64,000 nt of DNA from Aphanomyces cochlioides (taxonomy: Eukaryota; Oomycota; Saprolegniomycetes; Saprolegniales; Verrucalvaceae), in assembly GCA_019828595.1 (NCBI GenBank), contig JAHQRK010000003.1:3596001-3660000 (forward strand), written 5' to 3'. The position numbers were made by a program, and so were the translations under genes. This document shows, piece by piece, positions 63,432-64,000 of this stretch. The notes under the pieces were generated by a model. That model was not told where the DNA came from and did not search any database. It was given only the letters and a program-made list of their open reading frames with translations. The stretch's first letter is position 1; every line of letters starts with the position of its first letter.

Positions 63432-64000
63432 ACTTGCGATATATTTCGTGTCACGTGCAATATATTTCGTTTGACTTGCAATATATTTCGTATGACTTGC
63501 ATTTAATTTCGTGGCCCGCGACGAAAATCGATTTATATTTCGCATGACTTGCATTATATTTCATACCTCTTGCATTTAATTTCGTATTTTTAGCTTATAT
63601 TTCGTATCGCGTGCATTTAAATTCGTAGTAATGCAAAATATATTCAATCTCCTATTTAGATATGAAGTTTCACATGTGTTGCAGTGTTGGCTTGAACTAT
63701 GAATTTGCGACGGGCAGCCGCATATGAACTCTGCCGAGCTTGCTTGATGCTCGCATTGACTTATATGGCGATTGAAGTGTCCCATCAATTTCTTATGAGT
63801 TCGATAACAATTTTTTGTTAGTTTTTCTATGGACTTTTTCTCTTCTCTGCGAAATTAAATGCACGTGATACGAAATATAAGCTAAAAAATACGAAATTAA
63901 ATGCAAGAGGTATGAAATATAATGCAAGTCATGCGAAATATAAATCGATTTTCGTCGCGGGCCACGAAATTAAATGCAAGTCATACGAAATATATTGCAA
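63432..64000. repeat. Second fold-back built from 21-bp tandem units, cut by the window end
   Basis: 63432-63629 consists of units such as ACTTGCAATATATTTCGTATG about every 21 bp. The reverse complement of the same array occupies 63847-64000 and continues past the window; position 64000 pairs with about 63476. The spacer of about 215 bp has no recognised gene. Confidence 0.85.

Noticed and set aside
63432..64000. CRISPR-like array of 21-bp units
   Set aside because: Units are contiguous and diverged, with no unique spacers, and the same array is inverted nearby in a eukaryotic context.

Overview
This is a eukaryotic window, almost certainly from an oomycete and most plausibly a saprolegnialean such as Aphanomyces. 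The species is an inference; the class is better supported. Three things point there. The intact trypsin-like genes carry an exact match to the oomycete core promoter consensus GCTCATTYYNCAWTTT just before the ATG. Every interrupted gene I could model has very short GT..AG introns (40-53 nt). The gene content (secreted S1A proteases, protist TPR and ankyrin families, chromodomain gypsy elements) fits.

Layout. From 1.0 to 29.3 kb lies a cluster of secreted trypsin-like serine protease (S1A) loci: three intact genes (3597-4439 +, 5835-6674 -, 13011-13823 +) and five damaged copies (1001-1868, 5052-5745, 13960-14085, 14510-14990, and 22446-29336 split by an insertion). Between them sit a dead Tc1/mariner-like element, a Mutator-like (MULE) element whose transposase gene has introns, and two chromodomain gypsy retrotransposons (15035-21375 and 22672-28716). 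Both retrotransposons have 5-bp target duplications; the second landed inside a protease codon.

From 29.4 to 39.3 kb is the most gene-like part: an intron-rich leucine-rich-repeat protein, a decayed aromatic amino acid hydroxylase, a type I membrane protein with two tiny introns, and an intact 704-aa protein joining an N-terminal SHAW-motif domain, TPRs, a zinc-binding domain and a C-terminal CaaX box. A tandem paralogue of the last gene is a pseudogene. A hAT transposon (43825-45879) entered its eighth codon, and a gypsy element (39326-43818) then entered the hAT target duplication, so the paralogue's start codon now lies 6.6 kb from the rest of it.

From 46 to 64 kb are a second Tc1/mariner-like pseudogene, an intact PLP-binding YggS/PLPHP-family gene with three introns, a family of ankyrin-type repeat genes on the minus strand (one intact, one truncated, one broken by a 409-bp hAT-type MITE, two remnants), a pogo/Tigger element with TA duplications, and two fold-back elements. 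One fold-back has a 9-bp target duplication and an empty paralogous site in the same window; the other is built from 21-bp tandem units and runs off the end.

The overall picture is an accessory region shaped by tandem and inverted duplication of secreted protease and repeat-protein genes and by repeated transposon entry. I saw no CRISPR array, rRNA or convincing tRNA. The strongest candidates for something undescribed are the CaaX-tailed SHAW/TPR/zinc-finger protein family, the extra coiled-coil ORF ahead of gag in the 22.7-28.7 kb retrotransposon, and the unusual activation site of the proteases.
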